In this document: piece after piece, positions 1 through 6,877 of the stretch
Position numbering within the stretch: position 1 is the first letter of the stretch
Layout of the letters: each line of letters opens with the position of its first letter
Source: Flavobacterium lacus
GTDB lineage: Bacteria > Bacteroidota > Bacteroidia > Flavobacteriales > Flavobacteriaceae
Direction of reading: 5' to 3'
DNA length: 64,000 nucleotides
NCBI RefSeq assembly: GCF_003268815.1
Contig: NZ_QLSV01000002.1
Location: 1 to 64,000 of the forward strand
Notes under the pieces: model-generated
Told to the model about the DNA's origin: nothing
The model's input: only the letters and a program-made list of their open reading frames with translations
Databases searched by the model: none
Position numbers and translations under genes: made by a program

Positions 1-98
1 CTCGATTAGCCTTACTCTCTCTTTTTTTTCGATTAAACATTACTGTCTAATCGTGCTGTCAATTCAATATGTCTATGAACGTGTCTTCTTGTTTTTAA

Positions 99-113
99 CT
101 GAACTTGTTTCAG
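99..113. repeat. CTGAA-N5-TTCAG palindrome in the rRNA-type leader
   Basis: CTGAACTTGTTTCAG lies in the leader downstream of the three rRNA-type promoters. It is the reverse complement of CTGAAACAAGTTCAG. Confidence 0.5.
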
Positions 114-158
114 TTTCTTATATAACTCTACAATTAAAATCGTAGACTAGCTATCTAA

Positions 159-195
159 GCGGGTGCAAAAGTACAACTTCTTTTTGATTAGGCAA
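159..195 (-). promoter_or_regulatory. rRNA-type promoter nearest the left edge
   Basis: On the minus strand TTG is followed after 19 bp by TACTTTTG and CACCCGC. Transcription would start near position 155 and run off the left edge through about 150 bp of untranslated leader. Three stacked strong promoters followed by a long leader without an open frame are typical of an rRNA operon. The 16S gene itself is not in the window, so this is an inference. Confidence 0.6.
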
Positions 196-260
196 GCTTT
201 TCGAAAAAAAAATTAATTTTCTTTTTTTTTTACTCTCCTAATCCCAGTTTTGTCGCTTGC

Positions 261-299
261 GGAGGGCAAAGATACTACTCTTTTTTCTCTCCTTCCAAA
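261..299 (-). promoter_or_regulatory. rRNA-type promoter, middle of three
   Basis: On the minus strand TTTG is followed after about 21 bp by TATCTTTG and a GC-rich stretch (CCCTCCGC). Direction and form match the promoters on either side of it. Confidence 0.6.
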
Positions 300-352
300 T
301 CTTTTTACAGATTTTTTTTAACTCCAATTTTCTACAGAACGTCGCTCTCAAT

Positions 353-390
353 GCGGGTGCAAAAGTAGTACTCTTTTTGGGCTTTCCAAA
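353..390 (-). promoter_or_regulatory. rRNA-type promoter, most upstream of three
   Basis: Read on the minus strand, a TTTG box is followed after 19 bp by TACTTTTG and then by the discriminator CACCCGC. This is the Bacteroidota sigma-factor pattern. The identical discriminator recurs at the promoter nearest the edge. It is one of three promoters stacked in the same direction. Confidence 0.65.
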
Positions 391-399
391 TCTTTTTGT

Positions 400-1300
400 A
401 ACTCTTTTTGAAAGTTTTTTTTAAGAGGCTGATTTGTCGCTGTTTGCAAATGAAAGTTTTTTAGCTCTGATTAATTCTGCCACCTTTGATGCTTTATCCA
501 TACACTATCCATACTTTATCCATACTTCAACTATACAGTATTTATGGAGTTGACCCGTCCTTTGAACCGTCCTAAAATAACGCAATATCTGGTTTTTGTC
601 ACAAAGAAATCAAGGCACAAAGCTTTGGAAAACTTGTCAAGGGAACGCAGATTGGACGGATCTGCCTGCCGGCAGGCAGGTTAGCTGAAGCTAAACGCGG
701 ACTTTCATAGATTTGCATCGCTTCGCTATGATGGATTGGAGTGGATTATGGATAGTGGTAATGAAAAAAATCTCACGGAAACCACGGAAGGATTGCTTCG
801 CTAGAATGGAATTAGGATGAACTTCATGGAATTTTACGTCTAAAACCATTTGCAAGTAGATTAGATAACTAGCTAATTTCTTTTGTAGCATTGATATTTT
901 GGCTGTCAAATTACTGAACGAAAGGTTTCAAGCTGTTTCACCTTAGCATTATAGTAAAAATTAAGCTATTTATTTTTTGTTTTTTTGTCTTGCATTGAAG
1001 TGTTTTACACTTTTTTTATTGAAGCGAAAAACAAAGATACTTACATATACTTTAGCTTTTTTTGAAATGCACAGCAGAGCTACAGATTAACAAACAGTAA
1101 AAAAATGAAAAAAAGACCATTTTGTAGCCAATTGAAAAAAGTTTTAACTGCGTCATCATATCTCTTACAAACTATTTTTTTCACCGTTTTAATTTTCTTT
1201 TCAATAAGACAATTTCTTATTCAAAGCGATTTGATAAAAAATATGCAATCTGTATCAATCTACTATATAACTAAGCTGAAACACTAAAACACTTTGTTAG
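400..1300. other. Gene-poor, repeat-rich intergenic DNA
   Basis: No convincing gene was found here. Three imperfect direct copies of an 11-12 bp unit ending in ATCCATAC lie at about 493-526. A perfect 18-bp GC-rich palindrome (CTGCCTGCC and its complement) lies at 662-679, followed by TTAGCTGAAGCTAA. Degenerate sequence around 700-850 looks like remnants of dispersed repeats. Small open frames at 691-909 and 1105-1287 have no recognisable domain and unconvincing composition. Confidence 0.5.
662..679. repeat. Perfect GC-rich palindrome
   Basis: The 18-base sequence CTGCCTGCCGGCAGGCAG reads the same on both strands and stands out in AT-rich surroundings. There is no T-tract beside it, so it is not an obvious terminator. 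It may be a dispersed palindromic repeat. Confidence 0.6.
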
Positions 1301-1459
1301 CACAGATTGCGTGAAGGATTGTAGTGGAAAGCCCGGAACAAAAAAACACCAATTTTCTAAAGCCGAATAAGCGACCAAAGGAAGCTCTATTTGGGTTATA
1401 GAAAATGGTGTTTTTTGTGAGGACTTGAAGCAGAAAGCCTGACCCTTGTGGGCACGCCC
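1300..1459. repeat. Structured repeat with GCGACCAAAGGAAGCTC core, copy 1
   Basis: The core at about 1371-1387 lies in the apical part of a long hairpin: AAAAACACCAATTTTCTA at about 1341-1358 pairs with TAGAAAATGGTGTTTTT at about 1398-1414. The outer arms carry GATTGTAGTGGAAAGCC and TTGAAGCAGAAAGCC. The same core and similar arms occur at 25937-26077, while the stem sequences differ but still pair. There is no open frame in it. It could be a non-autonomous mobile element or a structured RNA. Confidence 0.6.
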
Positions 1460-1490
1460 AAAAAAATCCCAACCTGAAAAGATTGGGATT
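1460..1490 (-). terminator. Terminator downstream of queA
   Basis: AATCCCAA and TTGGGATT form an 8-bp stem with a 10-base loop. On the minus strand it is followed by a run of T. It lies about 75 bp past the queA stop codon. Confidence 0.75.
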
Positions 1491-1564
1491 ATGTATTTTA
1501 GAATCTGCTATACTGAAATGTATTCAGCCTTGCCAGCTGATAAAGAACCTGAGGCAAGTTCAGA

Positions 1565-2614
1565 TTAGATGATTAGCATAGCATCACCATAGGAGTAGAA
1601 TTTGTATTTTTCTTTGATTGCTTCTTCGTAGGCTTTTTTCATTAAATCATGTCCGCAGAAAGCTGAAATCATCATTAATAAGGTTGATTTTGGTGTGTGG
1701 AAATTGGTTACCATACAATTCGCAATACTGAAATCGTAAGGCGGATAGATGAATTTGTTTGTCCAACCTTCAAACGGATTCATTGTTCTGGCTGATGATA
1801 CTGATGATTCGATGGCTCTCATGGAAGTTGTTCCTACGCAGCAAATTCGTTTTTTGTGAGTTAGCGCATTGTTTACGATATCGCAGGCTTGTTGTGTAAT
1901 AATTAGCTCTTCAGAGTCCATTTTATGTTTAGACAAATCTTCTACCTCAACAGGGTTAAATGTACCGAGACCAACATGGAGGGTTACTTCGGCAAAATCA
2001 ACTCCTTTAATTTCAAGGCGTTTCATTAGGTGTTTAGAGAAATGTAGTCCGGCGGTTGGTGCGGCTACAGCTCCTTCTACTTTAGCGTAGATGGTTTGGT
2101 ACCGTTCTTCGTCTTCCGGAGTTACTTCTCTGGTGATGTATTTTGGGATTGGGGTTTCGCCCAGTTCGGTTAATTTATTTCTGAATTCGTCATACGAACC
2201 ATCGTATAAAAAGCGTAATGTTCTTCCGCGCGAGGTTGTATTGTCGATTACTTCGGCTACTAATGAATCATCATCTCCGAAGTACAATTTATTTCCGATA
2301 CGGATTTTTCGGGCCGGATCAACCAAAACATCCCAAAGGCGTTGTTCGGCGTTAAGTTCTCGCAATAAAAATACTTCGATTCTAGCACCAGTTTTTTCTT
2401 TGTTTCCGTATAAACGAGCTGGAAAAACTTTGGTATTGTTCATAATCATTACATCACCATCGTCGAAATAGTTGATGATGTCTTTGAATGTTTTATGTTC
2501 GATTGTTTTTTTTGCTCTGTCGATTACCATTAAACGTGATTCGTCACGATTTTCTGCAGGGTATTCGGCCAATAATTCGGTTGGAAGATTGAATTGAAAA
2601 TGAGATAATTTCAT
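1565..2614 (-). CDS. queA: tRNA preQ1 ribosyltransferase-isomerase QueA
   Basis: QueA transfers and isomerises the ribosyl group of S-adenosylmethionine onto preQ1 in the tRNA anticodon loop, giving epoxyqueuosine, the next-to-last step of queuosine synthesis in the cytoplasm. The 349-residue protein has the family's usual length. It starts with the typical [21 protein letters not shown] region and contains conserved blocks [18 protein letters not shown] and the late [12 protein letters not shown] segment. The start is the first ATG, and AT-rich repeats of GTTTAAAA (2620-2650) lie directly in front of it. It is separated from aroA by about 190 bp, so it may have its own promoter. A clear terminator follows the gene. 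Confidence 0.95.
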   Translation of the reverse strand: MKLSHFQFNLPTELLAEYPAENRDESRLMVIDRAKKTIEHKTFKDIINYFDDGDVMIMNNTKVFPARLYGNKEKTGARIEVFLLRELNAEQRLWDVLVDPARKIRIGNKLYFGDDDSLVAEVIDNTTSRGRTLRFLYDGSYDEFRNKLTELGETPIPKYITREVTPEDEERYQTIYAKVEGAVAAPTAGLHFSKHLMKRLEIKGVDFAEVTLHVGLGTFNPVEVEDLSKHKMDSEELIITQQACDIVNNALTHKKRICCVGTTSMRAIESSVSSARTMNPFEGWTNKFIYPPYDFSIANCMVTNFHTPKSTLLMMISAFCGHDLMKKAYEEAIKEKYKFYSYGDAMLII

Positions 2615-2618
2615 TTAA

Positions 2619-2652
2619 AAAGGTTTAAAGTTTAAAAGTTTAAAAGTTTAAG
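2619..2652. repeat. Short tandem repeat (about 8-9 bp unit) before queA
   Basis: Several copies of an AAAGTTTA-like unit are tandemly arranged in the queA leader. A second short array (AAGGTGCT twice) lies at about 2743-2763. They belong with the other short-unit arrays scattered through this window. Confidence 0.5.
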
Positions 2653-2802
2653 GGTTATTTCCTTACACATTTAAAATTCAGGTTGCAAATATACGATTGT
2701 GAAATAGGCGTTGTCAAGTGTTTTGAGGTTTATTTTTAGTGGAAAGGTGCTAAGGTGCTAAGGGACTCAGGTTATGCGTTTTTTTGAGATGTAAATATTG
2801 TA

Positions 2803-4080
2803 CTATTCCACAACTTGAAATTCGAAATTTTTTAAATCTTCCCAAAAAGTGGGGTATGATTTGGAGACAACTTCGGCATTTTGAATGATGATGGGAACTT
2901 TTAGGGCGAGTGGTGCAAAAGCCATGGCCATGCGGTGATCTTGGTAGGTTGCTATGGAAACGTTTTCGATTATTTTTTCTGAAGGTTGTAATGTAAGACT
3001 ATCATTAGTAACCGAAATGTTTGCTCCAAGTTTAGAGAGTTCGGTTTTTAAAGCTTCTAATCTATCGGTTTCTTTGATTTTTAAGGTATGTAATCCTGCA
3101 AGGTGGCAGCCAATTCCGAGTCCGAAACAAGTTACGGCGATGGTTTGGGCGATGTCGGGGGAGTTGTTTAGGTTAAAGGTTATAGGTGATGGGTGATGGG
3201 TGTTTGCTTTTGATATTGTAATTGCCTGATTGTCATTGAAAACGGTTTCTACTCCGAAACTTTTATAGATTTCGATTAGAGCGGCGTCGCCTTGCAGGCT
3301 GTTTTTCTTGTAGCTTGACAGTGTTATTTGGGTTCCGATTTCGGATAATGCAATTATGGAGTACCAATAGGATGCAGAACTCCAATCAGACTCAATGGTT
3401 ACTGTTTGCGGGTTGTGGGTTACGGGTTGCGGGTTGACTTTTATTACATTATTTTCGAACGAAGTTTCAACGCCGATTTCGTTTAGCAATGCCAATGTCA
3501 TATTGATGTATGGAACGGATGTGATTTCGCCTTCGAGAGTTAGTTTTAGACCGTTTTCGAGTTTTGGAGCGATTAATAGCAAAGCGGAAATATATTGACT
3601 GCTGACGTTTGCCGGAAGTGAAACGTTGTTTTTTGTTATTTTTTTTCCTTTGATTTTGATGGGTGGAAAACCTTCATTTTCTTCGTAGGTGATTTCGGCT
3701 CCCAATTGATTTAAGGCATCGACTAGAATTTTGATTGGTCGTTCTTTCATTCGAGAGGAGCCGTTTAGAACGACTTCATTTCCTTCTTGAACGGCAAAAA
3801 AAGCGGTGAGGAATCGCATGGCGGTGCCGGCGTGGTGGATGTCTATTTCGGTTGTCGGTTTTCCGTTGTCGGTTGTCCGTTGTCGGTTGTCGGTTGTTGG
3901 TTGTTGGATTGCTTTTAGCATTACTTCACTATCATCGGAATTAGAGGTGTTTTCTAATTTGATGTTGGGATAGAGTGCTTGTAACAGCAATAATCGGTTG
4001 GTTTCTGATTTGGAACCGGTGATTTTTAGTTGAAGGTTGCGGGTTGCGGGTTGCGGGTTATAGGTTAATTTTGTATTCAT
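2803..4080 (-). CDS. aroA: 3-phosphoshikimate 1-carboxyvinyltransferase (EPSP synthase)
   Basis: AroA joins shikimate-3-phosphate and phosphoenolpyruvate, the sixth step of the shikimate pathway. Visible family blocks are the N-terminal TGSKSETNR, HHAGTAMRFLTAFF near residue 85, and the late KETDRLEAL and YQDHRMAMAFAPLAL segments. At 425 residues it is slightly long. The excess is largely explained by four in-frame stretches translated from 7-bp tandem repeats: residues about 8-16 (NPQPATRN), 59-78 (rich in PTTDN), a NPQPVTHNPQTVT stretch, and HHPSPIT. All appear to lie outside the catalytic blocks. The ATG overlaps the stop codon of the upstream SMR gene by one base (TAATG), which indicates translational coupling. 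Confidence 0.95.
   Translation of the reverse strand: MNTKLTYNPQPATRNLQLKITGSKSETNRLLLLQALYPNIKLENTSNSDDSEVMLKAIQQPTTDNRQRTTDNGKPTTEIDIHHAGTAMRFLTAFFAVQEGNEVVLNGSSRMKERPIKILVDALNQLGAEITYEENEGFPPIKIKGKKITKNNVSLPANVSSQYISALLLIAPKLENGLKLTLEGEITSVPYINMTLALLNEIGVETSFENNVIKVNPQPVTHNPQTVTIESDWSSASYWYSIIALSEIGTQITLSSYKKNSLQGDAALIEIYKSFGVETVFNDNQAITISKANTHHPSPITFNLNNSPDIAQTIAVTCFGLGIGCHLAGLHTLKIKETDRLEALKTELSKLGANISVTNDSLTLQPSEKIIENVSIATYQDHRMAMAFAPLALKVPIIIQNAEVVSKSYPTFWEDLKNFEFQVVE
3181..3203. repeat. 7-bp tandem repeat (GGGTGAT) inside aroA
   Basis: About three copies of a GGGTGAT unit are translated on the minus strand as a His/Pro/Ser-rich stretch. It is one of four heptamer arrays inside this gene. 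Confidence 0.6.
3405..3441. repeat. 7-bp tandem repeat (GCGGGTT) inside aroA
   Basis: About five copies of a GCGGGTT-like unit occur here, with single-base changes between copies. The frame is kept, and the array is translated as a Pro/Thr-rich stretch. Confidence 0.7.
3848..3908. repeat. 7-bp tandem repeat (CGGTTGT) inside aroA
   Basis: Eight or more copies of a CGGTTGT-like unit encode residues about 59-78. Three 7-bp units make 21 bp, so the encoded peptide repeats every seven residues (PTTDN pattern). The same unit occurs at 14201-14259, 21131-21187 and 21796-21826. Confidence 0.8.
4034..4070. repeat. 7-bp tandem repeat (GCGGGTT) at the aroA N-terminus
   Basis: Four to five GCGGGTT-like units encode the first residues after the start of AroA (NPQPATRN). 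They lie just before the catalytic TGSKS block. Confidence 0.7.
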
Positions 4081-4406
4081 TATTTAGTGACAACTTTTAG
4101 TCCGATTATTGAGATGATTAATGTGCTGATGAAAAAAACTCGCCAGAAAGTGGCTGGTTCTTTAAAAACGAAGATTCCTACGAGTACACTTCCTACTGCA
4201 CCGATTCCGGTCCATACTGCATACGCGGTTCCGATGGGAAGAACTTTAGTCACTTTTACCAACAGAATCATGCTAATCGCCAGACAAACTAAAAATCCGC
4301 CATACCAAATCCACATCGTTGTTCCTGTCGTTTCTTTGGCTTTGCCTAAACAGGTTGCGAAAGCAACTTCAAATAATCCGGCTATAATAAGGAGAATCCA
4401 CTTCAT
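4080..4406 (-). CDS. SMR-family exporter, Gdx/SugE-like
   Basis: Small multidrug resistance proteins are four-helix inner-membrane antiporters that work as dimers. This 108-residue protein has four hydrophobic segments and the essential glutamate in helix 1 (LFEVAFATCLGKA, Glu 13). The block LPIGTAYAVWTGIGAVGS and the ending IIGLKVVTK resemble the Gdx/SugE (guanidinium exporter) branch more than EmrE. The substrate cannot be decided from the sequence, and no guanidine riboswitch was recognised nearby. It overlaps the small membrane protein gene upstream by 4 bp and aroA downstream by 1 bp, so it sits within an operon. Confidence 0.88.
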   Translation of the reverse strand: MKWILLIIAGLFEVAFATCLGKAKETTGTTMWIWYGGFLVCLAISMILLVKVTKVLPIGTAYAVWTGIGAVGSVLVGIFVFKEPATFWRVFFISTLIISIIGLKVVTK

Positions 4407-4591
4407 TTTTGTTTTTTTCGGTTTCTTATTTTTTCAAAGATAAACAATTCGGCTAAAGCCATGGAAACTCCCCAAAAAATCACGAAAAACCATGGACTAT
4501 GATTTTCATCTTCCAAGAAGAACATCATTAACCATCCAATAAATCCATAAATCACCAGAGCAGTTATAAAATGTATAAGTTTCGTTTTCAA
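4403..4591 (-). CDS. Small membrane protein, unknown function
   Basis: I do not recognise this 62-residue protein. It has two hydrophobic segments (about residues 8-26 and 33-50) separated by an acidic EDENHS turn, and ends in a strongly basic tail (RNRKKQK), so the C-terminus is probably cytoplasmic. It overlaps the SMR gene by 4 bp and lies 2 bp after the MazG-like gene. That tight packing supports it as a real gene. A role linked to the exporter is possible but only suggested by position. Confidence 0.7.
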   Translation of the reverse strand: MKTKLIHFITALVIYGFIGWLMMFFLEDENHSPWFFVIFWGVSMALAELFIFEKIRNRKKQK

Positions 4592-4593
4592 AC

Positions 4594-4920
4594 TTATTTC
4601 AATTTTTCGTTATTCTGATGACGATCGTGGTCGCGATTGGTTTTTATCTCTAATTTTTTATCGAAAGCGGCCTGCAAATCGATTCCGGTTTGGTTGGCGA
4701 GACACAAAACTACAAAAACTACATCGGCTAATTCTTCGCCAAGGTCTTTGTTTTTATCGCTTTCTTTTTCGGATTGTTCACCATAACGACGGGCTATAAT
4801 TCGAGCCACCTCACCTACTTCTTCGGTAAGTTGAGCCATATTGGTTAATTCGTTGAAATAACGAACGCCGTGGTTTTTGATCCAGTTATCTACGTCGAGT
4901 TGGGCGTTTTTGAGGTTCAT
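4594..4920 (-). CDS. MazG-like nucleotide pyrophosphohydrolase
   Basis: This 108-residue protein is a single-domain all-alpha NTP pyrophosphohydrolase of the MazG/dUTPase-like group, which hydrolyses nucleoside triphosphates to monophosphates and pyrophosphate, often to clear altered nucleotides. The two metal-binding motifs are visible: LTEEVGEVAR near residues 31-40 and EELADVVFV near 62-70. The C-terminal tail is polar (DRHQNNEKLK). It lies 3 bp after the DUF3857 gene and 2 bp before the small membrane protein gene, so it is probably cotranscribed with them. The substrate is not predictable from the sequence. Confidence 0.85.
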   Translation of the reverse strand: MNLKNAQLDVDNWIKNHGVRYFNELTNMAQLTEEVGEVARIIARRYGEQSEKESDKNKDLGEELADVVFVVLCLANQTGIDLQAAFDKKLEIKTNRDHDRHQNNEKLK

Positions 4921-4923
4921 AAA

Positions 4924-6867
4924 TTAAAGTTTTTTCAAAATTATCTTTTGGTTTTGCTTCTCTATCATGTTTTTGAAAAAAAGTTTGGTTGATTCATAAT
5001 AAATTGACGGTACAATAGACTCGTTTATATCTAAAACTGAAACTACTTGAATAATATTTCCTTTCAAAACACAATTAAATTTAAAAGATATTAAATTATC
5101 TTCCAGTACAAGATTTTTAGATTCCGGGAGATATATCATTTCGTATCCCTCAGGAATTGTAAATGACACTGTATTTTTATCTTGTCTCGGAAATATGAAA
5201 TCTATAGGGTATTGTCTTTTTTCAATTTTGAAAGGATTATCGGTTTCCGTCAAAAACAATAATGGTGAGATATAAATTTTAGAATCTATCCTTTCAACTA
5301 ACTGATTTGATTTAAAAGAAAAATCTTCTATTATTGGCTTATCTTTTTCAATTTCATTAGATAAATTATATTCGTCAACATCAATTTCTTGGTAGTTTTT
5401 CTCTACTCTTTCACTATTTGAAGTAGTGCTCAACTTAGCATAATTCTCGCGAAAATCATAAGCATAATAATCAAAATATTGTTTTCTTACTCTTCCTTGA
5501 ATTTCTAAATCTTCAGTAAATTGGAATAGAACAGTATTATTTTGTTTTGATTGAAAATTAGGTATTAAATTAATTTCTAATGATTCTCCATCAGGCTTTA
5601 TCATTCTTCCCACCCAATTTATTGACCTAAAAGGTAAGCTGTTTTTGGTTGTGTTTTTGGTTGTAGCGTCTAATAGTATTAGCTCTCCATTTTGTTCTAC
5701 ACCACATATTACATAATTATAGGCCGTTCTGTTGGGGAAAATGGCAATTCCATTTGATCTAGTACTTACTAATATTGGATTGGCATTAAATCCAGCATAT
5801 CTTAAAAAGGCTGTTAACATTAGGTTGATTTCGGCTACATTTCCAGATTTTTCTTTGTAGGCCTTCTTGACTCCTGAATCACATAGGTAACCATATCGTT
5901 GATTCCAATTCATGCGCATTTGCACAAAACTAAAGATTGAATTTAACAAATTATCCTGCGATTTCTTTTCTGCTATTATCTTGTTAATTTCCTCTTCAAA
6001 ATACGCACTTTGGGATAATTCTTTTCCAAAATTATTATTTTCATAGATGGACTTGGACACATCTTCCCAAGTTATCGCTAAATTTTTTAAACTACCGTCA
6101 GATTGTTTAATTGAAGCCAACTCATAACTAACAGACGAGATGTAATTAGTAACATTTGAAACATATTTTTCTTCGGTAAACGATGGCACATTAGCGACTT
6201 TGTAAACCGTTACCAACTCATTGAAATTCTGGTTTGCATTTCGTTGAACTGTCTCGGTCTTATTTACTTCTAAATATGGTTTTAACAGCACATTGTATCT
6301 ATAATATTCAGGTGTATGAACTACATACTCTGAATATAAAACAGGTATTTTATACTGAAAAAACCACTCTTGGAGTGAAGTTATGTAAGGGGATTTTATA
6401 GTATATTTATATTCAATAATTGATCCCTCTTTTACGTTAGGCATTGAAATTTTTCTAAATTCCCAGTTTTCATTTATTTTTTCTTTAAACTCTCCTTCAC
6501 TTTTCAATTTAGTTTTTTCAATTTTATTACCCTCCCAATTGTAAGTATATGCATCGGAAAAATAAATAGATCCTGACCTTCCTCCAATATAAAACGGAAC
6601 TTGATGGTTAGCCCATTCATAACCTTCCTTTGAATAAATCTTAATTTTAGTTTCAACTTCTGTTGTCAAGACTGCATAACCTTGTGCATCAAAATCAATT
6701 GAATTTTTTCCTTTCATAAAAATGATTTCCGCTGATGCGTTTGGGTCTAATTTAGGTGCATTCTCTTTCAGTTCAAACTCTGTCACTTTTCCAAGTTTAG
6801 TTGTTTGAGAAAATCCAACATGGATATTGAAAGTTAAAATTAAAATAAGAACTTTGATGATTTTCAT
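4924..6867 (-). CDS. Secreted DUF3857 protein with degenerate transglutaminase-like domain
   Basis: This 647-residue exported protein has an N-terminal signal peptide (cleavage after about residue 20, VGFSQ). An N-terminal DUF3857 beta domain is followed by a transglutaminase-like region and a C-terminal beta domain. The expected catalytic Cys is replaced: the site reads KSGNVAEINLM, with Val 344 where active relatives have Gly-Asp-Cys. The usual His is replaced by Tyr (TAYNYVICGV). It is therefore probably a binding or structural protein rather than an enzyme. It is the third of three tandem related genes, 10 bp after the preceding one, and is about the same length as the second. The biological role is unknown. 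Confidence 0.85.
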   Translation of the reverse strand: MKIIKVLILILTFNIHVGFSQTTKLGKVTEFELKENAPKLDPNASAEIIFMKGKNSIDFDAQGYAVLTTEVETKIKIYSKEGYEWANHQVPFYIGGRSGSIYFSDAYTYNWEGNKIEKTKLKSEGEFKEKINENWEFRKISMPNVKEGSIIEYKYTIKSPYITSLQEWFFQYKIPVLYSEYVVHTPEYYRYNVLLKPYLEVNKTETVQRNANQNFNELVTVYKVANVPSFTEEKYVSNVTNYISSVSYELASIKQSDGSLKNLAITWEDVSKSIYENNNFGKELSQSAYFEEEINKIIAEKKSQDNLLNSIFSFVQMRMNWNQRYGYLCDSGVKKAYKEKSGNVAEINLMLTAFLRYAGFNANPILVSTRSNGIAIFPNRTAYNYVICGVEQNGELILLDATTKNTTKNSLPFRSINWVGRMIKPDGESLEINLIPNFQSKQNNTVLFQFTEDLEIQGRVRKQYFDYYAYDFRENYAKLSTTSNSERVEKNYQEIDVDEYNLSNEIEKDKPIIEDFSFKSNQLVERIDSKIYISPLLFLTETDNPFKIEKRQYPIDFIFPRQDKNTVSFTIPEGYEMIYLPESKNLVLEDNLISFKFNCVLKGNIIQVVSVLDINESIVPSIYYESTKLFFKNMIEKQNQKIILKKL

Positions 6868-6877
6868 AACAATTAAA

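Noticed and set aside
404..540. Tandem ATCCATAC units as a possible origin iteron set
   Set aside because: There are only three imperfect copies in simple AT-rich DNA, with no dnaA gene or box cluster nearby.
691..909. Open frame of 72 codons on the minus strand near the left end
   Set aside because: It has no signal, domain or ribosome site and overlaps degenerate repeat DNA, so it is probably chance.
1105..1287. Open frame of 60 codons on the plus strand beginning MKKRPFCSQ
   Set aside because: It has a hydrophobic middle but no upstream promoter or family likeness, and it runs close to the structured repeat. It was left out as unsupported.
3848..3908. Heptamer arrays as possible CRISPR repeats
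   Set aside because: Units are only 7 bp and contiguous without spacers, and no cas genes are present.
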